Source: Episyrphus balteatus (taxonomy: Eukaryota; Arthropoda; Insecta; Diptera; Syrphidae). From it: a stretch of 64,000 nt of DNA. Shown one piece after another: positions 10,851 to 23,839 of this stretch. The notes beneath the pieces were generated by a model that saw only the letters and a list, made by a program, of their open reading frames with translations, was not told the origin of the DNA and ran no database searches. The stretch spans positions 95,169,120 through 95,233,119 of the forward strand of contig NC_079136.1 of assembly GCF_945859705.1 (NCBI RefSeq). Direction: 5' to 3'. The position numbers and the translations under genes were made by a program. Each line of letters opens with the position of its first letter. Within the stretch, counting starts at the first letter, position 1.

Positions 10851-12980
10851 GCAATTGAATAAAATTCGACTGTTTCAAGTCAACTAATCACTGCACACAG
10901 CTAATGATAGGACAAGTTTCAAGGATACCTCATCGAAGCACATCAATAGGAAAATTTTATCAAAAGAAACAAAAATAAAAACAAAAACCATCAAAATCCT
11001 TCTTAAAAGAAGAATTTGTTCCAATCGAACCTGGTTTATGATTTTTCTTATGATAATAATTTGCCCATGATGAGTTTTCCTATGATGATTAGTACTGTGA
11101 TATGCAATATTCTAGGATGATCCTTAAATTGACACACTTTGGAATGGGGTAATGCATCATTTATTGAATTTATGTCATACAATTATTTTCAATGCAGATA
11201 TTTTTTTTTTTTTTTTAAAGAGCACTGCAAATAATAATATATAAAAGTATGTACATTACATATAACTAAGGCGCCATCAACTTTAGTTTCATAAAACTGA
11301 AAGTAAATTGAACGCTAAACACATACTGCCACACTAGGGTGTGGCCATTCCATAGACTTCATTTTTTCATAATTTTGGTAATCTAAGGCCAATTGATCGT
11401 CAGATATGTCAATACTTACACAGTCAATCTAATCGATTTCCAAAAGATCATTAAAGGCTCTGTACAAAAATACGTTTACTTGAAAAAATAAGCCCAACCT
11501 GTATCGTTTCTTAAAAAAAAAAAAAAAAAAAAACTACACACCACAGCGTTGAAGGCCTCAAGGGAGTGGAATAATTTTACTTTGGCATACATTTTGCTCT
11601 CCTTTTTTTTGTATTTTTTTTTAAATTTTTTGTCGAATGATACATAGACGTCGTCGTCGTTGTCTTAAAAGACAACCAAGGTGTTTATTTATTTTGTTGT
11701 GAGGTAGGTTCGGCAAAATTTTTATTTTCATATATATAATCTCTTTGCTCAATCTTTTCTACCTTTGTACACTCCTTTGCCTTTTGGAATTTTATAGGCC
11801 ACAACAAAAAAATAATTCAAGGCATCAATTTTAAGCCCAGAAGCTGTTAAAAATTATTTACACACGCACAATGGTTACAGCATGACACGATCACATTGTC
11901 TGATAGTTTTTAAATATTATTTAGAATGGCTCGATCTTGCAAGAAGATTTTAATCTTTTACACAATCTTTATGCTGAGTTGTTTTTTTTTTTTTACGACA
12001 CCAAACTCCATATGAAGTTACGAGTATTTTGCAATAATGAACCACCATTGAACGATCTTTTCCCCAATGAGGATCGTTGATCAATTAGCTGTGCATTTTA
12101 TGCTGGCAAGCACCCTCTTGACATTTTATTGGCAGTTAATTGCCTTGTTTACACCCAGAAAGTGCAGCTCTAAAAATCGTTGACGTAAAGAAAAAAAAAA
12201 ACACATCCATCTATAGAGACGATAGCTTGTCGTTGACGACACGATCTGGTACAAAAGTTGTATATATATTGTTTCTCTTTTTACTCGCTAGGTGATTTAC
12301 TTTGCCGCGTCATTTGTGTTATTATAAATGCATTTTATTTGCGCAACAGAGTGTCGTCGTCATTGGTGTTTTGTTGTTGCTTTTTGCTGCCGTATTTTTA
12401 TTTAAACAACGCACACTTATTAGATGTGTTGTATATTGCTGTGCAAAAGTGAACTAGGAGAGTAGGTCTAGGTAACGACACCGGCTTTTGTGGTGTTTGT
12501 CTCTCGGGCTGGCTGATGTGTTCAGTGCCTTGCCTTTTAGCCCGGGTGTTTGATCACGACGTAGTTATATGACGATCATAGAGCAATACTCATGGTTGCG
12601 TATAAAAATAAAAAAAAAAACTAGATAGGTACAAATACAGATACATATATGCAGATGCTTAAATGCGGACGAGTAATTATTTATTTTATTAATATTTGCA
12701 TGGCTTTTGTGAGGGATTTGTGCATATGGTGTACAAGGAACGTGGTGTTATCTCTTAGAATTTTTATTAGGCGAATTAATTAATGTGACATGGACATTTT
12801 GGAGGCTGTCATTGTGTGGAATGTAAATTCGTTTTTTTTTTTTTTTTTTTTTTTTTTAGATATTTATCATATAGCAAGGTTTTGGGGTTGGTTTTATAAT
12901 TGTAACTAATGCGTATTACGGAAAATATTGATAAAAAGAAGAAGAAGAAAATAGTGATACTATTAAAACAGTTGAAGTAT
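10851..12980. other. Non-coding AT-rich stretch
   Basis: No gene, tRNA or recognised element. There are simple tracts only (A18 about 11513-11532; CGTCGTCGTCGTTGTC about 11649; T24 about 12833-12857). Some less AT-biased sequence between 12030 and 12600 could be regulatory, but I see nothing that defines a function. Confidence 0.5.
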
Positions 12981-12984
12981 TACA

Positions 12985-14778
12985 AGCATTAATGCGACCC
13001 AGCAGTTTGTACCACCCCCAAATTTTTTTTTAACCATTCGATAGAGCATTGGCTGAATATCATTACCCTGATTTTTCGCACTCGAGAAATTCACCTTTCG
13101 GCCGCCATCTTGGAATTTAGTTTTTGTTGAATATCTCGATTTCTATTTATCCTACATAAAAGTTGTGTATACAAGAAACGTAGGTAATTAAATTTCGCGT
13201 CTTTTATGAGATGAACACTTTTTCGATATTCTGAATATTAAAAAAGTTACAAGCCAAAAAAGTAAAAAAAACCGAAAAAAAATGACAATTTTTAAGATTT
13301 GAGCACTTTTCTTTTTCTTTTTATGAAAAAACGTATCGAGAAAAGATTATTTGCCTTAAAATTCTCTACAATTCTGCTATACAACTTTTTTTTGTATCGC
13401 TATAATTAATAAAGTTATTAATACTTTTTTGCTAAAAAAATACCCCTTTTTTACGAAATAAAGTGACTTAAATATAAAAAAATTGCAGGTCCTGAATTTT
13501 CTCTTGTAACATAAACCTATAAAATAAAATCATTTAAAATTCAAGATTTGGTAAAAAAAAAAAATTAAGAAAAAAGTAAAGATAAAAAACACAAACAAAA
13601 AAGAGCATTTTTAACAAAAAAAAAGTATTAATAACTTTTGTATTTACAGCGATAGAAAAAAAACTTGTATAGCAGAGTTGTGGAAAATTTTAAGGTGAAT
13701 AATCTTATCTCGGAAGGCTTTTTCATAATTTTGATAAAAAGTGCTCAAAACTTTAAAATTGTCTTTTTTTTCTGTTTTTTTTTTTTTAATTTGTTCGCTT
13801 GTAATATTCAGAATATCGAAAAAGTGTTCATCACATAAAAGACGCGAAATTTAATTTCCTACGTTTCTTGTATACACAACTTTTATGTAAATTTCTTTTA
13901 TATTAAATTTCGCGTCTTTTATGAGATGAACACTTTTTCGATATTCTGAATATTAAAAAAGTTACAAGCCAAAAAAATAAAAAAAAACCGAAAAAAATGA
14001 CAATTTTTAAGATTTGAGCACTTTTCTTTTTCTTTTTATGAAAAAACGTATCGAGAAAAGATTATTTGCCTTAAAATTCTCTACAATTCTGCTATACAAC
14101 TTTTTTTTGTATCGCTATAATTAATAAAGTTATTAATACTTTTTTGCTAAAAAATACCCCTTTTTTACGAAATAAAGTGACTTAAATATAAAAAAATTGC
14201 AGGTCCTGAATTTTCTCTTGTAACATAAACCTATAAAATAAAATCATTTAAAATTCAAGATTTGGTAAAAAAAAAAAAATTGAGAAAAAAGTAAAGATAA
14301 AAAACACAAACAAAAAAGAGCATTTTTAACAAAAAAAAAGTATTAATAACTTTTGTATTTACAGCGATAGAAAAAAAACTTGTATAGCAGAGTTGTGGAA
14401 AATTTTAAGGTGAATAATCTTATCTCGGAAGGCTTTTTCATAATTTTGATAAAAAGTGCTCAAAACTTTAAAATTGTCTTTTTTTTTCTGTTTTTTTTTT
14501 TTTTTTAATTTGTTCGCTTGTAATATTCAGAATATCGAAAAAGTGTTCATCACATAAAAGACGCGAAATTTAATTTCCTACGTTTCTTGTATACACAACT
14601 TTTATGTAGGATAAATAGAAATCGAGATATTCAACAAAAACTAAAATCCAAGATGGCGGCCGAAATGTGAATTTCTCGAGTGCGAAAAATCAGGGTAATG
14701 ATATTCAGCCAATGCTCTATCGAATGAGCAAAAAAAATTTGGGGGTGGTACAAACTGCTGGGTCAAATTATAAATTGC
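12985..14778. mobile_element. Large foldback element with TIR GACCCAGCAG
   Basis: The left end GACCCAGCAGTTTGTACCAC and right end TGGTACAAACTGCTGGGTC are inverted copies. The arms continue inward for about 190 bp, including GGCCGCCATCTTGG on the left and its inverse on the right. The core is a palindrome, and the palindromic core is present twice in tandem (listed separately). No protein is encoded. A half-length copy lies at 52434-52770, with the same outer bases, which shows the flanking GCATTTATAATTT-like sequence is probably part of the element. The class is unclear: a foldback or MITE-like DNA element. Confidence 0.85.
13187..14600. repeat. 715-bp tandem duplication of a palindromic core
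   Basis: The sequence starting ATTAAATTTCGCGTC at 13187 reappears at 13902, and the two copies match almost base for base except in homopolymer length. Each copy is itself an inverted repeat: 13187-13450 pairs with about 13620-13870, with arms about 80 percent similar. The much higher identity between the tandem copies than between the palindrome arms shows the duplication is recent compared with the foldback. Confidence 0.85.
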
Positions 14779-15585
14779 TCTAGCGTACTGATGATATTGG
14801 CCCACAATCTAGTGCTTTATTAATTTTTTGAGGTTTTCAGTTACTCGGTGCTAACTAGTTTCAAATTTATTGCTGGTTATTTTTTGTTTTCAATTGTTAG
14901 TAGGTACCAAAATAAATTGTCCTTTAGATTGTGTTAACTCTGCCTCTGGTTACTCACATTATTTAAAATTTTTTGACTAGCTCGATGTCATTTTTTACAC
15001 TCCATAACTCTCCATAGATGTACCGAACAAATTCTGACCATAGAGATGGGCTAAAAAAGAATTTACATATATGGTATTGAATTTTTTAGGAAAAAAACTA
15101 ACCGTACCTGCAATATAACCAAAAGAGAAAAGTTCATTTTTATTCAAATGGGTTTTGAACCGTTATTAGCGGTCAAGGAGCCGTTTGTTTGATTTTTAAA
15201 ATTCTTTTAAACGACTAAGCCATTTTCAACGACAATTTTGATACAGAAGAAAATTTACAAAATGTTCAAAAAACACATTTTTTGATTTTTAAGAAATTTA
15301 AAAATAAAAAAAGTTTAACAATTTTAATTTTTTTTTTCAATAAATACATTTTTATACAATAAAATCAAATAGTATACTTCGTTATGTCACCAGATTATTT
15401 AAATCGACGTTTAAATTTTTAAAAATATCAAATTTTCATCAAAATCCTTAGAGCAATCACGTGCAACCTATTCGTGCATTTTAATTTAAATTCTAAATCC
15501 TTTTAAAATCTAATTCCAGCATCGCTTCCGTATTTTCTCCTCTAGTTTTAATCTTATTCAGAAATGATTTTACGATCTGGGCATT
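14779..15585. other. Non-coding AT-rich stretch
   Basis: No gene or element identified. It contains runs reminiscent of other repeats (GAACCGTTATTAGCGG near 15161 and GAGCCGTTTG near 15178) but no boundaries can be drawn. Confidence 0.45.
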
Positions 15586-15831
15586 GGGGTAAAAATTCTT
15601 TTTTTCTAAACTCTGCTTATAAAATTCTGCTTTTCATAATTCTGTTTTACAAAATTCTGCAAAAAATTTAAAAAAGTGTTTATAAAATGTTTTTTTGCAG
15701 AATTTTGTAAAATCATCTCCTCACTGCTTGTTTGATAATTTATTTTTATGTTCATTCTTTGTTTGATAAATAAGAAAAAAAGTTTTTATGCAAAATATTT
15801 TCGAAAAATAGATAGTTATAAATTATAAATA

Positions 15832-16715
15832 CACTCCTTCTCAAATTTAACGCACATCCTATTTATTTTACAGAACAATCCTCTTATTACTTTATGTCAC
15901 ATTATCATGGTTTTTTTTTTCTGAAATGAGGCAGGAGTGACCTAAATTTAAGGTATGAAAAAAATGTCTGTAGGGAAGATTTGGAGAGAGATTTGCTGAA
16001 GTTTGTCTGTCAACCCGCGAACCTTTTAGAGTAGAGTCATACGTTTTCTTGGAGTAAAATCAACACGTACGAAGTTAGTGAGTTTTTCTAGACCTCTATT
16101 AAGTACCCAAAGATACTTGACGGATATCCACGAACAGCATCCGGGTTCAATCACACTTAGATTTGGTCCAGAGTTTAGTATGATGCACGATAATACTTAC
16201 TAGATTGGTTTGAGAATACCTTCAAGATTTTAATATGCCAGCTTTGGATTGACCACACCAAAATCTGGATTGAAATTCAATAAGACATGTCTTGGAAATG
16301 TTGAAGAGATGCATTCGCAACCGAAATCAATCCGAAAACTGCAGTGAAAGATGAGTTACAACAAAATCTTCAAAAGTTATTTCTTGGAATGAACAGACGG
16401 CTAAAAGTTGTCATATGCGCTAGAAGAAACACTACCAAGTATTGAATAAAATTATTGGAAAGAACTGTTCCAATTTTTTAAATTTTTTTCTTAAAAAATA
16501 AAAATTATTTTAATATCAGTTTTCCGACCTTAAATTGTAAATTTGGTTTATCTTTTTTTTTGTTGATAAAACTGTTGCAGTTGAGCACTTTTTAGACTTG
16601 CTAAACAATAAGCGAACACAAAAAAAAATGCACCAAAGCCATTTAAAATATAATAGGTACAAGGGTATATGTAACTACAGAAGAAAAAAGTGTGCGTTAA
16701 TTTTGAGCAGGAGTT
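15832..16715 (+). mobile_element. Tc1/mariner-family transposon, 884 bp, TA duplication
   Basis: The left end CACTCCTTCTCAAATTTAAC and the right end, whose inverse reads AACTCCTGCTCAAAATTAAC, form a TIR of about 28 bp. They are flanked by TA at 15830-15831 and 16716-16717. It encloses a decayed transposase (separate entry). The length is shorter than an intact Tc1 (about 1.6 kb) or mariner (about 1.3 kb), so part of the element has been deleted. Confidence 0.88.
15925..16460 (+). pseudogene. Broken Tc1/mariner transposase
   Basis: Conceptual translation in shifting frames gives family landmarks. Around 16183-16196 there is an M-HDNT stretch matching the MDDNARPH region that carries the second catalytic Asp. 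It is followed at about 16205-16270 by TRLV, stop, EYLQDFNMPALDW, with PHQNLD corresponding to the WPAQSPDLNPIE box (third catalytic residue region). Stops and shifts interrupt it throughout, and the N-terminal HTH part is missing or unrecognisable. It cannot make an active transposase. Confidence 0.75.
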
Positions 16716-16989
16716 TAAATTTAGAAAAAAAATAATATTCAAAAAATTTAATAAGAAAATAAGGAATATTTTGTATCACACAAAATTTTTTCTTATTAGT
16801 TTTCAACGGTTTATAGATTATATAGATTATAGAAATAAAAAACAAATAGGAAAATACTAAAGTTGAATTACATTAATGAGCTGTGCGCGCATATGCTTAA
16901 AAAAAAATCATAATTAGCAGAATTTTTTTGTTCAAAAATATGTTGACAGAATTTTGAAAAGCAGAATTTTGGAGCTAAAATTTTGACCT

Positions 16990-19422
16990 GCTACCGTCTT
17001 CTGAAATTTTGGACTTTGAAATGGTCCTTCAGAGTTTTAGCATTCCTTGCGTATTAAAAATGGTGTCAACTTATCTATTATTTCTGGCTCCAGAGCAGTT
17101 AGTGCATCCTGTTATTGATTTTTGCACTCTTCTGGTAGAAACTTGGCACCAAAACTTCTGTTAATGTACCTATTTATAAGTGTCTCCTCGTTTTTCTTCC
17201 TGAAAAGACAATCTTCTCTTTACTGTCTTTCCATACCTAAATAGATGTCAGGAGGTCCTCATCTTCTTTGGGAGCCACAGTTTAAAGGCTTCCATTTTAG
17301 CTTGATTGGAACCAACCACATTATTCATTACGATGAAGATTATTGAAGTCGTTTATGTAGCTGATGACAACGTTCTCAGTTTAATTCTACGAGTTTTTTT
17401 TATTTATTATTCTGATATTTGATTGGTTTTTCAGTGAAAGATTCAAATTTCCTTTAAATGTCTTTATGAGTTCATATTATGCTGACCGAAATTTATAAAA
17501 ACATTTCTTACGACACTCTTATTCACCCGTTACCATGTTGAAGCTTTTGTTTAAGTAAACCATTTCTCCATTAAATAATGCAAACACCTTCCATCAAAGA
17601 TTCATGACAAAAAAGAACTTGATTCAGCAACAAGTTATGCGGAAGTCATACTCACATTCGCACAGTTTTTTTTTCACTTGTTTTAACCTTTTTTTTTTTG
17701 TTTCATTCTTGCGTAGTTTTGTTTTTGTATACAATACATTTTTATAAACTGGATATTTTTTTATTGTACAATAAATCTTTTAGGGCCGACCTCATAAAAC
17801 ACTTTTTTGTTGTTGTTGTTTTGTTTTATAATAAAAATATAGGTTAACTCTGAGATCTGATTCTTTGATTTTTAGGTCACAATACTCGTATAACTACCGA
17901 ACAACATCCAATTAAAAGAAAACAAAACATAAACAACCTGCAAAAATAAAAGAGAAAAATGTACAAAATATTCAAAAAAAAGGAAAAAAAAAACAACCAT
18001 GAAAATCAGGATATCAATTAAAAAAAAAAAGAAAAGAATATCCTTTCACGTGGTGTGCTTGATAGCTGACAATATTTGTAAATCCCCTGAATACTTAATG
18101 AGTAACTGTGGTGAGTAAAAAAATGTTGCGCAGACTTTCATCCGGCTCGCGTCGGTCGCGGCCCGGCTGGCATGGTGCGTATATAGATTTAATATTCACG
18201 TTGCGTTCGGGATGTGAAATGTTCGCACGATCACATGAACGCATTTTTTGATCGATTTTTGATTGATTTGCAGACTTTATAAAGCACTTTTAGACTACAT
18301 TTGATCGGTTTATTAATGGAAGTCGCATTGTCAGCGGGTGTTATCCATATTATAAAAGCTGATAGAGTTGTTGTATGATTGGAATGTATATCAATCAATT
18401 CAATCAAAAGGGATCTTAATTGAATTATTATAGCGAATAAGTGGAATTAAGGAATTAAGTTACACAAAAAAAAAAGAAAATTGTTGACATTTTTAGGTTG
18501 GGAAAAATTTTCTTCCGCAATTGGTAATAAGTTTAAGACTTTAAAACTAAAAACAAGTATGTTTGTTTACTGTAAGTTTGTTCCTATTTAGCAAAATGTG
18601 TCCAACATTTAAATTACAGATACAAATTTTAAAATCATTCATGTTCCGTCAGTTATAATTTGAAGTTGGATGTCCATGAGCACTACAAAAACTGTGAATG
18701 CAGATTCTGTGCAATATTATCACTTGCTTACATCATCCAGTACAAAGAAAAAACAAAAATCAGGTGTACACCAGTAACTAGCTTAACCATGTTAAAAGAG
18801 TGTACAACCTTAAGGCGTAACCTCAATCCACTGCTATACACAAAATACAACTCACTCTCTATAGGCATTTTATTCAACAGTTTTATATGGTCCCTGTTTG
18901 AATTGTTGTCTTGGTGTGGTAGTGAGCGATGAACAATGTGGATGGCGATCGATGGCGGCAATGTGATCTTGTTGAATTTTTTTTTGTTACCTACTCATGG
19001 TGAGGTATATTGAATATTTCTGATTCTTTTAATTTTACTTTTCGAAGAAGTTTTGTGATCTTGGTCTACGTGCAGATCAGCTCGAAACGTTCATATCTTT
19101 GGAAATTACTCCAACGAGGTCGTGTTGATTTGTGCTACTTTTTGTTTTACTTCAAAGTGTGGACATGATAATTTTATTTTGGTTTGAAAATTAGTCCCGA
19201 TTGTAATATTTGATAGAATTTCAACAGTTTTAACTGCCAGTGATTGTATGTTGGCGTTAAAATCGTAGTCTTTGGAAGAAAAGGCCGTTAACATTTTGGT
19301 CTGTATTGTCATTCAATTCCTTGCGTAGGTAGTAGAAGTAGTAGGGTTATGAGTATTATTTCTTCTTCATAAATAAAGGATTTATTTTTTTTGACTTTTA
19401 AGGAAGTTAAATTTAAAATACT
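16990..19422. other. Non-coding stretch with one GC-rich patch
   Basis: No gene recognised. Simple (TTG)n-type sequence occurs near 17808-17825. The patch at 18120-18260 is listed separately. Frames at 18660-18932 and 18728-18961 are on opposite strands of the same DNA and show no recognisable protein. Confidence 0.5.
18120..18260. promoter_or_regulatory. Candidate cis-regulatory patch
   Basis: A short GC-rich island (CCGGCTCGCGTCGGTCGCGG at about 18141) sits in AT-rich DNA. Within about 150 bp on its 3' side are TTTATAAAG and TTAATGG, which fit homeodomain-type sites. Conserved enhancers in fly introns often look like this. It is only base composition and short words, so the call is weak. 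Confidence 0.2.
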
Positions 19423-19424
19423 TA

Positions 19425-20037
19425 CTATGGGAGGGGGGGTCTATGTCCCCCCGTTTTGGCGAGAGGGGCAATTTTCTAAAAAAAATACTTAAAATAAAAA
19501 AAAAATTATTAAAAAACAACGGCAACACTTACAGTTTTGATTGATACTTTTTTCAAAAGCTAGAATTATAAACTTAATATTAACTTTAAAATGAAGTTAT
19601 TTTAATCAACTGTTTTTGAAATACCCGATTTCAAAGTCAAAACATGTGAAAAAAAAGTTTAAAAAACACACTGAGTACAATTTTCACAAAGACTGTGTAC
19701 TTCAATACGAAATTGATCGACAAATTGATTTGATTTAATTGATTTCTTATTAAATCATGAAAATCATAATGTTCCTATACTTTTTGAGAAAATTGAAAAA
19801 TAGACGAAATAATTTCTTTTATCGGAATCACTCGTTTATTTCAAAAACAATTGATTAAAATAACTTCATTTTAAAGTTAATATTAAGTTTATAATTCTAG
19901 CTTTTCAAAAAAGTATCAATCAAAAATGTAAGTGTTGCCGTTGTTTTTTAATAATTTTTTTTTTATTTTAAGTATTTTTTTTTTAGAAAATTGCCCCTCT
20001 CGCCAAAACGGGCGGACATAGACCCCCCCTCCCATAG
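19425..20037. mobile_element. 613-bp MITE, TIR CTATGGGAGGGGGG, TA duplication
   Basis: The left end CTATGGGAGGGGGGGTCTAT and the right end ACCCCCCCTCCCATAG are inverted, with TA at 19423-19424 and 20038-20039. The arms are about 200 bp each (to about 19640 and from about 19830) and match closely, including AACGGCAACACTTAC and its inverse. The spacer is about 190 bp. It is non-coding. Long similar arms make it a foldback-type MITE and a strong hairpin if transcribed. Confidence 0.92.
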
Positions 20038-20039
20038 TA

Positions 20040-22990
20040 AACAATGATGGAATTTGACCCCTCTAAAAAATCTCATTATCAGTTCTTGGTGCTTAAGTTA
20101 TTGTACTTTCCCCTCAAATGTTTCTGTTTTACTTGAGTAAAACTAAAAATGCGTAAAAAGATAGGTTAAAATGGCCATACTTCGGTTAACTTTCAATGAA
20201 AAAATTTAGTGAAATGTAATCTTTTTTTTTTTTCTTTGGAGCAATGTTTATGTCTATCTCAACCAAAAAAAAAATGCACAACTAAAAAAGCAAAAAAAAC
20301 TCAAAAAAACGATTTTTTTGATATTTTTTTATGATTGATTCGACTATTTTGGTATGGAAATTTTTTTTTTCAATTTTTGAAAAACATTATTCCAATAGGA
20401 AATTTAATTCTCTACAAAAAGTTATATGTGCAATATATCAAAATTTTGCTTGTATTACGAGGTATATTGAAAAAACCAAAAAAGGGGCTTTTGCACCCCT
20501 ATCTTCAGTTTCCACCCTCTCATTTAATAGCACTCCGCGGTTTTATCTTCTCTTATAACCCATTGAACGATTCCTGCAATAAAAACCCGTGAACGTCTTA
20601 GTTCCTTTCTAAAATACATAATCAATAGCCTAGTAGCAACCCCATTATTTCTAGGAACAAAATTAAATACGTTTTTTTTTTCTGTAAGATCAATACTACT
20701 TATATCTACTATGAACTCATTTGCCATAAAAAAGAGGAAAAGAGCTCGATAATAAAATAAATACCCACAATTTTAAATTCTCCAGATTTTGTTGGTTTTT
20801 TTTTTCATATTCTAAGATTCAGTCTTTTCAAAATTCATATTAATTTATTTCAATGTTTTTATTTTTCACATGTTAGCTTTATAAATCTAATACAAAACCC
20901 TTCCAAATGCTTCCAAATGCATTTTTTGTTTATGGATCAAAAATAAATTAACACCTAGTCTTTAAATAGAAAAATAATCTTGACATTCCCAAGAAACTTC
21001 ATCACACACAGACAATACATAAAGTATGAACAACAATTAATACAATTCGCACCTAAGACTCATCTAAAGTATCTTCACGATTTGTTTTTAATTTGTTCAT
21101 CTTATTGTAAAACAATCAACATTTAATTGAGAGCAATAGTCACTCAAATATACACACAAACAAAAAAATATATAGAAAGAAAATAAGATTAAAAGAAATA
21201 AAAAGTACCACTTGAGAGTAAAAAAAAAAAATTACAAGTTGAATGTCAGAATTTCTACTTAAATTCGAAAAATGTTGTTTTCCTTAATCATCGTTATGTT
21301 TTTACTTTTCTTTAACAAAAAAAAAAAAATAAAACAAACAACACATCGCGAGTATGTGAATTGTTTTAATTGTTTTCCTTTATGCCATCACGTGCTTGTT
21401 GCTTATGCCGAGTATATACCGTCTTTTATAACTGTAAGATATCAGTAGTAATTATTTGTTTGTTTCTAGCAGCTAAATTGTACATACATGTCATGTATAC
21501 TTTCTCAAAATGTAGATGAAAATATACTCGTCTATAAACAACATAGCATAATAATTGGTAACTTAAAAGGTTATCTTTAAATTTAATTGCACAAAAATAA
21601 CCAGGAAGAAAGATAATATGCAACATTAAAACTGTTTTTTTTTTTTTTTTTTTTTTAATTTTTTTTTGTAACCATTTTGAGGTTAACATTTTTTTGTTGG
21701 TTTATTTTAAATTTCACTTTGAGTTAAATGAATTCAGATTTTAATCCAACTTGATCAGATAAGAGTGTAAATCAAAGACTCCGATTCGTATGAACATCTG
21801 TGCAATGCATGCACTTAAACTTTTAACAACTTCAACAATTTCTTTAAAATTGTGGTTGAGACTATTAATTTGTGCTGATGGATTTTAAATTTATTTGCCG
21901 GTGAAATTTGTTGAAACTTGTATTTGGAGATTTTTTATGTTACGAATGGATAAAAATTGATGAAAAAGTATTTCAGACGTTTAAAAACAACCGATATATC
22001 ATTCAAATTTGAACGAAACTGTGATTAATAAATTTATTACACAATTTCTTGAAAAAACTTCCACTTGAATCTAGAAAACCAACGTTTTCCTCACTGCAAA
22101 TTATGCGAACCATGTTCAGTGTTCACGTGTTGCCAAACTATCCACAATCTTACACTTGAAAACAGAATGAAAATGTCGTAGGTACATTAAAAGGTCCTTT
22201 AAAGAAGACCCAGAAAATCTGATATAGAATTCCCTTGACATCCATCGGAGAATTTCTTTCGAAAGATAGGAACTTTAAAGATAGGAACTTCAAATATTTT
22301 TTTGAAAAAGAATAATCTGCCTCATAATATTTTAAAACAATTTTAAAAAATTTATCGATATGCGAAAAAATATTTAAGCGTAATTTTGAAAATTTCCTTA
22401 AAAAATATACTTAGAACAAATTGTTGTACAAATATTTTATCCGTGGTTCAGCAATTTTTATCTTCTAAAAATCGGTGATAAATCTGAGTTTTAGCACTGC
22501 TTTAAGGTCTATATGTATATGTTAAAATAGCAAAATCCATGCTTGAACATTTTGATTTTGTTCATGTGACAGTGGTACGTACAAGTATGTGGTGTTTTAT
22601 TTCATCTCAAAAGTTGGATCCCTCAGAAAAGAGAAACTGTTTGATGAATAGTTCTGTAAATTTTTTAGATTTATATTAATCATATTTAGCTTACATAACT
22701 GGGCCTCATTTAAACTTATCGTCCATTTTTATAAAAAATTTATAAAAGCCTTTTTTTATAGCTTTTTCTTAACTGATCACAAAGTAGACTTTATTTTTAA
22801 TGTATCCTTGAATTTTCAGTAAAGTTATCCGTTGTTGAGGAATTATTAGTTAAATTTGTTAAAAGTAGCCTTTCTAAAAATAATAATCATTTTATCAGAA
22901 AAAAATTTCCCACTTTCTTATGAAAGAAAATAAAAACTAAACAAATTGGGTTAAAGGACATTTCTAAAAATTGTACCATTACGTCATTTG
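20040..22990. other. Non-coding AT-rich stretch
   Basis: No gene or element identified. Overlapping small frames at 20331-20592 and 20524-20727 are on both strands and are not convincing. There are homopolymers at about 21632-21656 (T) and 21312-21329 (A). Confidence 0.5.
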
Positions 22991-22994
22991 AAAA

Positions 22995-23790
22995 AAAAAA
23001 ATCATGTGTGCAATTCACACGTGGTTGAAGTGAAACCTTAAAAATCATTTTAAAAAAATCTAAAAAATATAACTTTTTTTTATTCCATCACTTTTTTTCT
23101 ATGACAACCTACAATAAATTTTATACCATCTGAAAGCTTATTGTTTCAGCTCAAAATATTTATATCGACCATGTATACAACATCTACAAAAAGAGCTAGA
23201 ATTTTTTTAACCCAATTAGTTTTCATAAAAAAAGCAAAACAATCAATCTCTTTTCTCTTCTAACGCCATTAAATTAATTTTTTAAAAGACAACCTATAAT
23301 AAATTTTATATCATTATTATTTCACCTTTTATATGACGCTTCAATCATATTTTTACCATGCCTACAAAAAAAGTAAGAATCGGCAACAAATCTTCACAGG
23401 TGTTTTGAGGTATTTTTCAAGTTTTTCAATTAAAGATTCTATAACTTGTAGACTACGTACCGTTATGTGTGATATATTAAATGAAAGGTAATATTATCAG
23501 CATGCGTATTAAAGTTAAATAAATTTGTTATGTGCTCTAGATCAAAAGATATAACGTGTTTAGAAAAAGAACATCTTTTCACCGTTATCTCAGAATTTTT
23601 AATAATATTAAATTAATTGAAATTTTGCACAATCATAATTTATTTAATTACCTATTTACTGTATAAATTTCATTAACCTATTAATTAAAACAAAAAAGTT
23701 ATGATCAATTGATTTGTCGTGTCGCTTTTTGGTTTCATCTTGTTTCAAATCACTACGATACTAAAGAAGTTTTCACTTCAAAAAAAAAAA
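22995..23790 (+). mobile_element. Repeat family A, copy 4
   Basis: Starts with GTTGAAGTGAAACCTT near 23024 (preceded by the shared ATCATGTGTGCAATTCACAC) and ends AAGTTTTCACTTC at about 23779 before an A run. It is colinear with copy 1 at 7790-8669 but more diverged, with small deletions. The shared bases before the TIR suggest the element, or its preferred target, extends a little further left. Confidence 0.8.
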
Positions 23791-23839
23791 AAAAAATATC
23801 TTCTACTTAAATCTTAGAACTTGAAGAGTGTAGCTTTTA

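Larger units (their letters stand above)
15586..16989. mobile_element. Foldback element with AAAATTCTGC-rich ends, split by a Tc1/mariner element
   Basis: The left arm (15586-15710: ATAAAATTCTGCTTTTCA, ACAAAATTCTGC) and the right arm (about 16914-16989: GCAGAATTTTTTTG, GAAAAGCAGAATTTTGG) are inverted copies rich in the CAGAATTTTG word. They lie outside both ends of the mariner-like element, so the foldback is the older host. The outer limits are approximate, and I see no certain duplication. Confidence 0.55.
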
